DNA from: Fratercula arctica
Taxonomy: Eukaryota; Chordata; Aves; Charadriiformes; Alcidae
Length of the DNA: 64,000 nt
NCBI GenBank assembly: GCA_947846985.1
Contig: CANTUZ010000011.1
Coordinates: 27,343,089 to 27,407,088 of the forward strand
Direction: 5' to 3'
This document shows, piece after piece, positions 23,216 through 36,700 of this stretch. The notes beneath the pieces are model-generated. The model worked only from the letters and a program-made list of their open reading frames with translations. It was not told the origin of the DNA and did no database searches. Position 1 is the stretch's first letter; each line of letters begins with the position of its first letter. The position numbers and the translations under genes were made by a program.

Positions 23216-24529
23216 CAGCGGAGGGGAATTATGTCCTACTCTAGTACTTTTGAGGGAAAGCAGAGCAAAGCGTTTGTCCCTTTTCTTGCCAGGCCCTGCT
23301 GCAACAGAAACATTTTAATTCTGTTAGCTGTTTTTTTTTTTTCCTCTAGTACATAGCAGTGTTTTTACAGAAAAGGCCGGGAAGCTTAATTATTTTGGGA
23401 TGCCTTATTTTAGATTGGAAAAAGTGCTGCTGGAGATGGAATATCACGTTGTTGTGGGATGGATGTCAGCGGTTCCTGGGCTGTGGGCTGTGAAACATGC
23501 GGGGCTTGTGTGGGAACCTCCAAGTTAATGACCTGGGGTCATTAATTTGTGCCAGGGATGCCCAAAGTGCTGCAGCGCTGAGGAGCTCAGGGCAGGAACT
23601 GCTGGGCCTGGCTTTGGGGCTGCTGTTAAATGTTACGAACCTTTGGTTCAGTGTCCTGGCTTGAGGTAAAACAAAATAAAAATGCAGGCAGGCTGGCATA
23701 TCATCCTTGAAGGGTCTAAGAGAGCTAGCAGATTTTTATTATCTCCTGTCCCGTGGTGTTAGACAGCGTGCAGTGTTTAAATAGATAAGAAGAAAGTCCA
23801 CAGAAATGTACATCAGTTTGCAGATGTTCTTCAGTCCAGGTATTTCCTATCTAGTTACAAGTCGATAAGCACAATGCAGCTTCTCAGCCTGGAAAGGGTG
23901 GAAGTGTTGCCCTGGAATCAAGTGATACAGTGAAATGGAGAGTTTCATTTTTGTCATACCTGTTAAATGAGGTAGATTACCCATAAGAAAAATAAGGGTA
24001 ATCTGTTAATTTAGCCATGTTAATGATTAATGCTCAATATTTGCTCATGAAATTGTCAGAATGTTTAATAAAGATAACTGTGAAAGTCAGATTTGTATGG
24101 ATTATAAAATACATTTCTAATTTTTTGAAAGTATTACTGTTTTTCAGTATTTTCTAATAGTGGTTTGTGATCAGTTCACTAATGAACTGTATAGATTTAA
24201 CATCTGCTATGTGTGAAATTATAAGCAAGTTACAAAAAGCTGCCAGGTTCTGGGACTGAACTTAGTGTGCTTTTTATGCTTAATACGGTGGGTGCTTTCC
24301 TGTGCTTCAGATGGTTGCATTCATTTACGTTCAATTGTTTCATTAGAGTTCAGAGAGATGATGCCTTCAAATTCTCGATAACGTGCTGCTTCTGTTGTTG
24401 TCATGAGTATGTCGAAGATAATTCTGTGTGAACCTGAAGTGGTCATCTTGTAGAATTTTTGGAGAGTTGCTAATTGCTCTCATAAATTGGAGATTACAAT
24501 AATCTTATCTTGTTTTCCTGTTTTGATAG
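23182..24529 (+). other. Probable SHQ1 5'UTR intron
   Basis: Lies between the CpG island and the acceptor TTTTGATAG at 24521-24529. The left border (GTAAAG at 23182) is the best candidate donor, not proven. No repeat or RNA gene recognised inside. Confidence 0.5.
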
Positions 24530-24569
24530 GGCCGCAGAGCCAGTGGTTGCTTTTCGTGCAGGATTCATC
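24530..24569 (+). other. SHQ1: SHQ1 5'UTR part of the first coding exon
   Basis: 40 nt between the acceptor TTTTGATAG and the ATG at 24570. It has no stop in frame with the ATG, so the frame is technically open upstream. The family's conserved N-terminus begins at the Met of MITPAFEL, which fixes the start. Confidence 0.75.
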
Positions 24570-24712
24570 ATGATCACTCCAGCTTTTGAGCTGACCCAGG
24601 ATCCAGATTTTCTTACAATAGTAATCAAAGTACCTTATGCCAGAGCTTCAGAGTTTGATGTGTATTTTGAAGGGGAAGACTTTAAATTTTATGCTAAGCC
24701 ATACTTTCTCAG
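24570..24712 (+). CDS. SHQ1: SHQ1 coding exon 1
   Basis: 143 nt, 47 codons plus AG. The start ATG has A at -3. It encodes the first strands of the CS domain. The intron that follows begins GCAAGT, not GT: only a cut after CTCAG (24712) lets AG + A form Arg and continue as LTLPGRIVE in exon 2. Confidence 0.95.
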
Positions 24713-27700
24713 GCAAGTAGTGGCAGGATTTAAAAAAATTGAACTTAATAAAGGTATTTCCTTTATTTTCCTTTTCCTTTCCTAAAGTCAGCAGAGAATG
24801 AACTCCAGTTTGGTCCCTTCAGAACATTCCTCATCTGCAGCTTTTACACTGTAGACTGCAGACAGCCCATTTTGTGCAAAGAATTGTTTTTTGTGGATCT
24901 GACCTCTTTGTTTCTAGGCATTAAATCACATTAAAGGGAGTTTAAAGAAATACTTTTTGAAATTTACTTTACGATAGAATTTTAATTGTAAAATGGCAAG
25001 GCAATTCTCTGGATGTATGTAAGTTGTGTAGAATGTGTGTCTTCTTCCAGAGACAGGTACAGTATGGTTGCTGAAGAATGGGGTTTGATGCACTCCTAAT
25101 AACGTATGGGGAGAAAAGTCATGTGAGTGGAGGCAGTAGGAAGTGAGGTTCCAGGCTATGTCTTTTCTCTACATAGCAAGTTCCCCACTACACTATAGGA
25201 AAGGAACAAGAGACAATCTCAGTATTAAAGTTATTCTGAGTAAGCAGTACAAGAACTCTGGATGAGTTCTCATATCCTGTCACTGTGGGTTAGCTTAGAG
25301 TTTTTAAATTGCAGAATCTTCCAAGTGTTGTACGTTGCGCCAAGGGCGTCATCTCTGTGGTGGCTGTGGCCTCATCCAAGCTGGGAAACCAGGAGTCACA
25401 AATTTTCTCTATCTTGGATGCTGATCTCATGTACCAATATCTAGGGAAAAAGATTTTGAAGTGCATGGCGATTTAACTCAATGACTCCCATTAGTGTCAA
25501 CAGGAGTCATGTAGTTAAGTCCTTTGTACTGCTTTTGGAATGTGCCTTACATTTTTATAGGCTGAAATACGTAAGTTGCAGAATTAGTCAAGCATTCAAT
25601 GAGGCATCTCATTTTTTTCCCACAGACTAACACTTCCTGGAAGAATTGTAGAAGATGGCAGAGAAAAAGCATCTTATAATACAGACAAAGGTATTAGTTA
25701 ATTTTCTTCGTATGTGTGTCATTAAAATGCTACTAACTCTGCAATAATTTGTACTTTGCTGCACTGGAATTGCATAGAACTTTATTGAAGTGTATGGTAC
25801 TGTAAATAAATGTAAAGTTTCTCATATGTAGTATAAAAAAAAAAAAATCTTGCTTGGGGTTTATTGTACTTACTTAGGCCATCCTTAAGCACAAAGGATG
25901 TGTTCAGAACTGTCCTAATAATGAAAAAATTATGTGCATGTCCTCCTCAAGCCCTGTGGGGACTAGACATGTCATTGTACCAAGATCATTAGTCTAGTAA
26001 ATCTGCAAAGAAGTCAGGTAGTGCTGAGCAGAAATGAGATAATCCTGAGGTAGTCTCTTGGATATGTCTTAAGAAAGAAGGCGTTAGCTTTTCTCCAACC
26101 TTAAGGTGGAAGGTATTTCTGGAATAAAGTATGTACCTTCTGGAATTAATGTATTCACTAAAGAAAAAACCCAACTAAATAAAACCTATAATTTGCTGCT
26201 TGCAAAGCCTTTATTATGTGCTTGACTTAAGACATTAATCAGATTGCTGAATGTAGTTTCCTGTGATCTGTTGAATGCTTGATCGGTGGAAGGATTCAAG
26301 ATAAAATAAAGCTTGTATTCTGTTGTTTTGTGTTTATACAATGTGAGTTGAGAGACCACCGCTTGTTAAATATTCTCTTCCATGCTTTATCATTAAAGTC
26401 TTTTTGTGAAACTTGTGAAGTAAGGTTAAAATCATGCACAGGGATTGATGCATAATAAAATACTACCTGCATGTGTCCCAGTTTCTGGGAGCCTTTTTCA
26501 TTAGAGGAAAAATGCACATTTTTGTTTTTCTTGGATATTTTAATGCAATAACTGTATTCTGACTTTCCTTTAAGGAACTTTTACAATTCGGTTACCTAAG
26601 GAGATTCCTGGCCAATATTTTGAGGGACTGGACATGCTGACGTCTCTTTTAGCACCAAAGAAATCAAGATCAGGAAAACCTTTAGTAGAAGAGATAGGTA
26701 TGTGCTTAACATATGCTAATCCTCTGTAGATCTTTGTACCCCTCTAGTGGCTGTATAATACACACACATTTGAGTCTTCTGCTTTCTACAAGCTAGCACA
26801 ACTGGACTTTTAGCTCAAATGGCATTAGCTAATTAAAACCACAGGTTCTAGTGGATGACTTGGCTGAAGTCAGTATTTAACAGACAGGAAGGTTTGACTA
26901 TCTGTGTTTAATTTTTTAATATTTATCTGAAATTACTGATAACATTACTTTGATCCTGTCAGGGTTCTCTTAGCATCAAAGTCTGATCTTGTTGAAATCA
27001 GTGGAACAATTACTTCACTCTTTGAGTGAGTATACTTAAAAACTTCAGTGTTCCCAGTCTTCATTTTTGAAAATTTGAGAATTTGGAGCAGGACCTAAGG
27101 TTTCCTGACGTAAGTGTCTGCCTTTATGACTCAGTGTTGTACAAGTTTTCTTAAAAGATGTAGTAAAATGACAAAGGCTTATTGTGTTATCAGTGTTTGC
27201 CTTTCTATTAAATAATATATGTTTTCTATGTAATAATTTTCTTTCTCTGACCATGCGATAGATACAGCTGCCTCTGCTGAGTTGTCTGAGGAGGAAGAAG
27301 AAGAATTTGACTGGGAAATAGAGCAGACCCCTTATGAAGAAAGTGCAGAAGGCATGCTACCACTACAGTACTGTTATGGCTTTGGGAATTTGCGGTCAGG
27401 AGTGTTCCAGCGGCTGCAGGTAGATGCATTTTTGTCTTTTTGTATTGTAAAAATTCTGGGTAACTTTCTTGTTGGGAAGCCTTCCTGCCTCATTCCATAG
27501 TCAGGAGGGATCATTAGATAACTGTTCTTCTCCATTACCCCATTCAGAATATTCTGCTTTTGCACGTAGTAATACAGACAAATCCTTGTTCCTGCAGAAC
27601 TTAGGGGATGGTAGAGACTGAGTTCATTGTGTAGCAGAGTCAACAGACCAGTCTGTTTCTGCAGTAGTTTGTGTTGGAGGAAAGGGCTGGATGGGGTCCT

Positions 27701-30700
27701 TGGTAAAAATGGCCTCTGGAGGTGGGCTGCTGTCACCAGTATGGTTCAGCTTGCCTGTGAAGGCACAGAGAAAAAGGCCTGTATGAAGCAGGCCATGTGC
27801 CAGGGGAATAGTTCTGGCAAGCTGCAAACTGTCTCCCTGCTGTTAACAGTCTGCTGTTAACACTTCTGCTTTATATTTGGTATTGTCGTCTGTTCTGACT
27901 TGAAACATATTTAATGTCAATGTACAGTATATTTCAGATGCCATGAATTTTAATTTATTTTTAAATTAAAAAGAAATTTCTCAAAAAAAATAACGCTAAT
28001 GTGTAAGTCCTGTTAACGGTTGTTGCATTAAGTTTTTTTTTATTGTGAAATTCATGGTAATTTTCTCTTTCTACTTCTTGTTGTAGACTTGATTTTCTCA
28101 CAAGACAAAAACTTTTGAAGTGTGAACTCTTCAAGGTGTCTGCCCACCTGCTATCTGTGGGATTTACTAGGGTTATGCTGATGCACTGAAATTTACTTTT
28201 GTGGGTTAATTGGTAGGACAGGAGCTTTAAAATGCAGTTACTTTGCTCTTGTGCATTCAGCAGTTTCTTTAATTCATGAATAGATTGAAGCTAATCTACA
28301 GCCTGGAGCATGCCAGATAGTATAATAATATTTGTAGTATATAGAGATCTTATTAAAATAGTAGATGATAACAATTTTTTGTAGTGTTCTTACTGTAAAC
28401 AGTTTAAGTTGTAGCTGTTTAAAGCAACTTAATTATGTAACTCACTAACTCATTATTGCGTAATTGTAGTATTTTCAGGGTTTGGAGCAGAAGGATTGCT
28501 ATTTATGGAGAAAGTATTTACATTCTTTTCGGATATATACACTTGTTCATTACCATGAAATTTGTGAAGAAGTACGTTTCCCATCAGCATTAATGTACCA
28601 CTACTTAATGATGCTTAAAAGGGCACTGCAATTGCCCATTGATTAACGTATGGCCACTTCAGAGTGTGAGAGTAATCACAAAAGTCACAAGAACAGTATC
28701 TATGGTTTTTATCTTGTCTTTGTTGAGGTTGTGGACTTTTGTTAAATGTTGCAAATTTTATTGTAATGCAAAATAACCTGTCTGCCTTAAGATGAAATGG
28801 CCTGAGTAGACTTCATAGTATCATGAATTCTAAGGAGTTTCAAATAATTTAATTTCCTTGGAATTTTGATGTTTTATTTACACAATGGAGCCTGAATTGG
28901 AAGATTTGCAAGGGAGGCTGAAAAGCGGCTAGGGATTTCAGTGTAATGCTGATAAGCATCCTTCCTAAACTCTTACTAAATAAATCTTGCATGTCATACC
29001 TGTGGCTTGGTCGTATAATTTTTGTTCCATTTGCAGGATGAACTCAGTGATGTTATTGACATTAAGGCTCCAGACCAAACTCCAGTAGATGAACGTAGGA
29101 GGAAACGCCTGGCAGCTGAGGCTGCCAAGTTTGACCCTGATCATTACCTGTGAGCATTGATTTACTTCACCTGGTCAAGTAAAAGTACCTCAGCTGAAAT
29201 ATATTCACTTTTTCTTTTCATAAATTATTGGTTTTGAGATCACTTTTGGAAATAATAGCTTTACTTTTTATTGTTGGTTTCTTTGTCTCTTCACAGTAGG
29301 CCTTAGAGGATATTCTTAAGTGTGACACTGACACAAGACCTTGCTCATCAGTTTTGGGGTTACTCTGCTGTTTAGTTACTGCTTAAATCTGCATTCAAGC
29401 AGGGGCTGCTGTGAACTGTTGCAGAACATTGTTTCGTAGTTCACCTCTTCAGCAGCTGAGTAGCCAATCCCTGCCAGCATTTCAGGTTGTAGATGTCAGA
29501 ACTTTGTTTTCGCCTTGTGAAACAAGGATTACTGAACCATCCTGGTCTATGAGAAAGTAAATTTGAGCTTTGAAGTTGTGAAGATTTTTGTCTAGGCCAC
29601 TCTTGCCTTCATCAGATGAAGCCTTTTTTACAGCAGAATGAGGAAAAGTGCCAAACCAAGACTCTGTTTCTTTGTGCTTCGTCCCATGTAATGAAGGTGG
29701 AAATGATTCTTTGTGCCTTTTAAGTTGGAGTATTTCAGGTTGAATTAGGTTCAGAAACTTCCAGATAAGTAAACTAAATTGAAGCCATGAGATCTATTAA
29801 TACAGTGATTCTTGCAAGATTGGTTTGGTGGGAGAAGAGTGTAGTCCCTAGTAGGGAGAATTAGTACTTGTGGTGTGTTTTGTTGGGGAGAGGTAGACTT
29901 AACCCATTTTGAGTTGTTTCAGGAGGTATCTTTGCAAACTTGGAATTTTTCCGCAGTCAGGTGTTTCAGAGGCAGCTGTGTGTCTTTCTCCAGCACACCA
30001 AAATTAGAAAGGCTTTCTTGAAATGTCACTTGGAAGTACATTTCACTATAACTGAAGTAGTTCCTAACCTATAATGGGATGCAAATTACAGTAATTGTAA
30101 GTTTCCATCTTAGACCCTGTGTTCTAGCCTGGTAGATGAGCTACAACTGTTCAGTTTAATAGCTGTCTTTTGGATGCTTCGGAACAGATGATACCAACCT
30201 TTCTTCAACAAAAATTTTTCCTGTGCACCCTGATGAGAAGGACATCTCTGGGAGAAACGGTGGCAAACAGAAGTGTTCTGTTGCCTTTGAGGACAATGTA
30301 CACAGACTGATATCTTTAGGTTACTTTGTAAAGACACTGAAGGGAGGCAACAAAAAAATCTGTCAGTGTGAGAGTGAAGCAAATGACATTCTGTGCTCAG
30401 TGGACTGGGTAGAATTTGTATGATGATTAAGAAGGTATTAAGAAATTTACTGCATTTTTTTTTTTTTCAGTTCTCAGTATTTATAGTATTGTTTGGCTCG
30501 AAGAAAAAGCTAAAAATGATATGAGGAATCTTAGAACTTGAATCCTTTAGTATAAATCCTCTCAGAATTACTATATTGAGATTTTTACCACAGTGGATTA
30601 GTGCTGAGATGAAGATAATCTCTCTTCCAGAATTTATGTACAATTCTTTTTTTCCCACCTTGCTACATTATGCCCTTGTTTACCTAGAAGTCCATCCCCA

Positions 30701-33700
30701 TCCCTACTTTATCTTTGCCCTTCAGCTGCATACTCTTCCTCCCCAAAGCATAGGCAGTTTTAAAGTGGGAGAGCTTCCCAGTAAAATTAGGTTTGCTGCC
30801 AGTAATATTGTCTGAGAAGTCTCCTCTTTGGAATGCTTTCCTTTAGATACATCCAGAACAAATCAAGTTTGTTCACCTTCATGTCATGCTGCAAACTCAT
30901 CAGTTTCCTAGGCTTCTGTCTGGGTGGCTCAGGAAAGATGGAGGAAGTAAGGAAGGGGTACTGTAAGATAAGAGAATATTGTTCATGCTTTTAATAATCA
31001 TTATTTTCTGATTTCAAGTCAAAGAACATATTTGTAATGTAGGAAAATAGCCTATTCTGAGTATGCATTAAAATATACCCACGTACACTATAAACTGAAA
31101 TAAATAGCATATGACTCTTTTTTTTTTTTTTTCCTAGAGCTGATTTTTTTGAAGATGAAGCTATTCAGCATGTCTTAAAGCACAAACCATGGTGGGTTGA
31201 TGCTCATAAAAAAATGACAGCCTGTAAGGGAGAAAGTCATCAGGAACGCGACACTCGTACATTTGGTGAGAACATATGTACACACACACCTGCTGCTTGA
31301 ATGATAATTGCTGTGATGCCATGTTATGTTCTAGTTAATTGTTCTTAAAGGAAAAAGTATGGTTTTATCCTACAATTCTCAGTCTTAACCATTCTTAGAG
31401 GAGTATTCTGTTTAATTTTCCTGTCCTCAGAGATAAAAAATTTTCTATGAGGGACAGTTATATACTGAAATCTTTGAGGCAGTTGTGTGTGGAGCAGTTG
31501 ACAGTACAGTATAAATTGGTTGCTTCATCTTAAGCATTTATCTGTTAGTTATGTAGTGTAGCGCGTGATCTCTTTTTCGTCTGCATAACAAATTTTGGAG
31601 TTAACTGTTCATAAAGGCCATTCTAGAATTTCAGGTATCGGTGAAGAAAAAGTTCCCTTTTAAAGGTATAATGTAATTCTTAAGATTTCAAAGGAGCTGC
31701 TAGTGTCAGTAAGTCATAGCATCTGAAATTGAATCAGTCCTATCTTTGTGTAGTGATTGTCATAGCTAGAAAATGGGTCCTTTGTTTCTGGTGCTTATCT
31801 CTTCTTTTTTTCAGACTTTTCGAGTAACTATTCTCCCTTTCCTAGTTGTATTTTCAGTGGAAAAAATAGTCAAAACTGATTTTTGTGCCTACTTCCAAAT
31901 ATGGTGCAGACACTTCACAGCAAGTTTTCCAAGAATTAGCTGTGGAAGATTGTACTAATATCAGCCCTTATCTCTGTTTGATAAGCATGCCTTCTGTAGA
32001 ATGTTTTATTTTATTTACACAGTACCACAGAAGGTTGTGGCATTTATTATGTTACTGTTATTTTTATGGGTCTTGGAGACTTTTTTTTCAAAGGAAAATC
32101 TTTGTGTCCTTTTAGAAACTAAAAGGGATGGTTTCAGGTCTAGTAGATGACCTTGTAACAGTGCTGTTAACTGATAACTGAGATTACCTTTCCATACACA
32201 GTGATTGCAGAGAGCGTTACAAGTTACTATTATGCATATTCTTTTATTGTCCTTAGTTCATTTCCTGTGTAGTATGAAAATCCAATATAATTAAAGTAGA
32301 TAATGATAATCCCTTCACCAGAGGTTCTTAACAAATATTAATGCACTAATAATACCTGCACTTTCACATTTTCTACAGGAGAACAACAATGGAATTTGGG
32401 TAAATGTTGTGTATTTTACTGTGAATGTAATCTGATCTTCATTGCTGGTCTCTTTTCAGCCTCTGAAGCCAGAAATTTTTAATTATATCCATCATAAGCA
32501 TGTGATTTAAAAAGCATTTGACAAAGGTACAAGAAGCTTGAAAATAGAATACAAGGGGTTGTTTTGTTTGTTTTCACCCATTCACTCCTCTAGTAAATGA
32601 AACATTGCTAATGTTTGCCTTTGTTAAGGAACATAATGAAAATGAAGAGCTGCTGGATGATTTTGTTGATAAAGAATATTTTTACTCCAAATTGAGATTC
32701 CAAAGAAAACCACATACATGTGTTGTGGGACTTTGGGGCAACAGCAACAGACAAACTACTTGAAAGCCTGGCGAACATGCCAATGAAAGTTACTCAGAAA
32801 ATGGGGTTATATAAAGGATTATCTTTTCTTTAAACCATTTGTTATAACAGATATATATTTAATAAGGATGATAAAAAAATTTAGTCTGACCTTTGTGTGG
32901 CTGAGTGAAGAAGCGCATGTAGTTTTGTGGATTTTTAGGAAATGTAAGTAACATAAGAGGCCATCTGGTGTTCGGGTTACGTTAATGACAACAGCCCACC
33001 CTTTCCCTTAGAAAGGCCTCAGTTTTCATAATGTTGTTACCGCTTTTGAATGGCAAGAGCGGCTGGGGATGGCAAGCAGCTGAATGAGGATCCGAAACCA
33101 TTGGAGGTTTCGAAACTGGAGGGAGTTGTGGTGAAAGAAATCACCATGAGAGGGAGTACAGGTTCCACTTGAAGGTCTCTTGTGAATGGGAATACAAAAG
33201 GGCAGGAGGTGGGTCCAGGCTGTTGGACCTGAAATCTGATCATCAATAGGATGAGTTCCCTGTGGTTTTACATTGCTTTTTCGCTTTATCCAATCAAAGG
33301 GGTGGTCTGGCTAATCTGTGTTACAGATTCAGAAATTCTGACAAGCTGAATGCAATTTGACTGCATATCTGCATTAATATGTATTCCGGTATGCACGCTT
33401 AGGAAGTGGAAATAACATAGAAAAGGCACATAAAAGAAACAAGGACTGTGCTAGGTGAGGGACCTTCTTTACTACTTGAGAAATTTTGTTATTTCCGCTA
33501 GAACTGGGGAGAAGTCTGACTGCATTAAGGCAAGGTGTGCTATGCAGCTAGAAGGATAAGGAGGCCGTCATTGGCACTAGAGTGTGCTTGTAGTCAGAAG
33601 CCTTTGAACACTAGTGCTTAGCTATAAAAAGCCAAAGGGTACTCGAGCACAGAAGCTCTAGGGGCACAAATGTTATACGTATTGCAGTATGTTTCAAGGT

Positions 33701-36700
33701 GTTCTATGAAGCAATGTGTGGTAATTCTCTGGCCCTGTGTATGCATGTATTCCCCTGTAGGTAGGTGTGAGGTCAAACCTTTTTTTATTATAGAAATCAG
33801 ATAGAAATGTCCCCTGTTTACTTTTGAACCTGTTTAAGGGCATAAAGGAGGAGGGACTGAAACCTTTGTGCAGTTTCTTTTTATTGCTTATGGAAAAAGA
33901 GGCATAAAATGAAGAGTTCCCATATTTCTTACTCTTCCTGAGTTCCAAATTCATGTCTTGTGTTAGGGAAAGCATCTGAAATAATTTCCATCATCTTTCA
34001 TGATGAGGACTTCCAAGCATAGAGCTTGTAAAGAGAATTCAAATATTGGGGTATTTAAAATGTCTACAACTCATGGTAGTTGTACTGCCATCAACAGCTT
34101 GTAGAAACGTTTGTCTGTCCTGTGTGAAGGACAGTTATGTTCTTGATTAAATATGTGCCGTCCCAAGCCATTACCCAAGAACATGGAAACTGAGAGATAT
34201 GATGGAAATTGCATGCTGTCAGGTGTGCAGCATCTCATCTCTTACTGGAGAAGCCCACTACCCTCAAACACGAGATGGTGTATCTTTTTAGAGGGTTGTT
34301 CATTGAAGGTAAATGACTGGTAAGATCAGAAGGTAGGCATGCTAATGCTAAAACTGTTGGTAGGTTATAGTACAGGCTACCACAATATTGAGGTTTTGAC
34401 ACTAGAATTTGACACCTGGTACCCATAGTTCCCACCTACACAGTGTCTGTGTAATCAAGAATGTCACTGGGAACTGACTTCTCAAGTTACTACATGGAAG
34501 AGTGAGTTTAGTGTGGGAAAGTGACATAAAAATTAGCAGGTTCTTTAAAAGTATATTTTCTTATTCAGAAATGCTGAACCAAGATGATTTTTTTTTTTGT
34601 TGTTTCTTCCTTTTGCTGATTTATATTGATGTCTTTTGTTTTATGTCTTCATTGGTTTCTTGGGAGCAAAAACTCGTTTACTTTTGTCTTTATAACTTCT
34701 TTGGATACAAGGAGTAATTAGAAATATAGATTGCTGTTTGTTTTGTTTTGTTTTTGCATGGCATTACAATTAACTGAAGATTTTGTTTGGTTGATTACTG
34801 TTCTTATTTTCATCCCTGACTATTCTCTCTTCTGTTTTTACATCAGGTTTTTTTAATGTCTCATTACCAGATTTTTTTTTCTTTTGGATCAGCTTTTCTC
34901 ATTAGCATTTAAAGTCTTCAGTTCTCTTCTGTCTTTACCTTAATCTATTTTTATTTAACCTTTTTACTTTTTCTACAGCCTGTGTGTATTTTGTCTTTTT
35001 TAAATTTCTTCTTTCATTGTCCTAAATGTCTTTTCTTTCTTTCATCCATTTTTACATTTTACCGTGTATTGCAATGATTCTTTTCTTCCCCTTTGTGGGT
35101 TTTTGTTTGTTTGTTTTCCCCATAGCCTTGTTAGCCACCAGGCAGCTGAGTTCATTGCCTTCGCAGTACATCTGAGGAACCAGTAGTAGTACTAGAGAGC
35201 AGGTTTCACCATAATGTTTGTAGTAAAATATCATTTTTGGAGTGGACATTTTCTGAAGCTGAAAGGCCCAGATTTTGTTTACGTTTACAATGTCTAATGC
35301 AAGTCAAGTAATACTCCATAAAGCCTAACTAATTACACAGCCTTTCCCATGAGGGAATAAAACTTTTGGAAAGCTTGCTTTCTGCTGCTGCTTACGTTAG
35401 AGTCTTGCTTCTACAGATTCCAGATGACAGATTTTCTGTTTTGTAACAATCCCATTCAACTTAGTTAAAAGATCACTTTTATTGAACTTCAACTTGCACA
35501 ACTGTAAAAACTCCTTTTTAGGCAACACAGTAATCTTCAAAGTCTCAGACTGATGTATGTATTTAATATAATATTCGTATGCTCCAGGGATAAGGTATTT
35601 TGTTTACAGTAACCTATTATGCTTACCAGTGACCATTCTTTCCTTCTGATCCCCTTATAGAATAAGGGGCAATTTCTTTTTAAAGATCCATCTTTCAGTA
35701 GGGCTCTGCTCAAATATATACCATTACCGGTAAATTCTTAAGTTTAAGATGAATCGCCTACTTTTCTTTTTTTTAGCAGATTTCTTCAATTGTTCTGTTT
35801 ACCTGTTTTACTCAGTCTTCCAGGCCTTTGCAGCATGTGTACCTTCCTGGCACTGTTCCGCTGCAGAGCAAGCGTTTTTCATATGAGGAAAGAAATCTGT
35901 TTATTCATGCATAATTCTTGGCATATAAATGTTAGGCCTCTGTTGTAAAGTATCTCAGATTTTAAAAGGCAAGAACAGTAAGACGTGAAAGAATGAATGA
36001 TGTATGGTTTTGATGTAGTTTATAGGAATTGCATATTAGTTAAAGAATAAAGACAAAAATTAGTATAAAGGAAATTACGAGATCCAAGAAAGACTGTCCA
36101 AGTCCAGTGATTTTAGGGAGAATGCCTGGAAGAAGGTCAGAAGTGATATGGAGGAAATGGGCTGTAAATGTCGATTTGAGAATTAGAGAAGGGTGAAAGC
36201 TTGACATGGAAGAAAAGCTATTTGTGAAGGAGCTAAACTTCTGAATGGAAGAATTATAAAGAAAGGGGAGGGATGAACAAACCAGACTTGAGTGATCATA
36301 GTTTAGAGTGAATGAATATAGGTATGCAGGGGAAGACAGCTTTGTGGTTTTAAGTCTTTTAGTTCACTTCCTGAAGAACTGAGGCTCGTCTGATCGCAGT
36401 CTCCTTGACAGAGCTTTAGGGGATCTCAAAGATGGGCACTTCCTACAAGTTCTGGAAAAATGGCCCTGAATCTTCAGTGCCATCTTTTTAGATGTTGTAG
36501 AGTCCATACAGGAAAGGGATGTTATCAGCATGTCATCACTGTGGAAAGTTTCTGTAACCTTTCATATTTTTCAGATAGCAACAAATTCAAGCACAAAAGA
36601 CAAATCAATAGAAAATCAGCTTCATTAGTTATTTGTTTAAGTTTACAGTATTATTATCAAGTATTTTTAAGGTAGTATCCAGCACTAGGGGAAATGCTGA

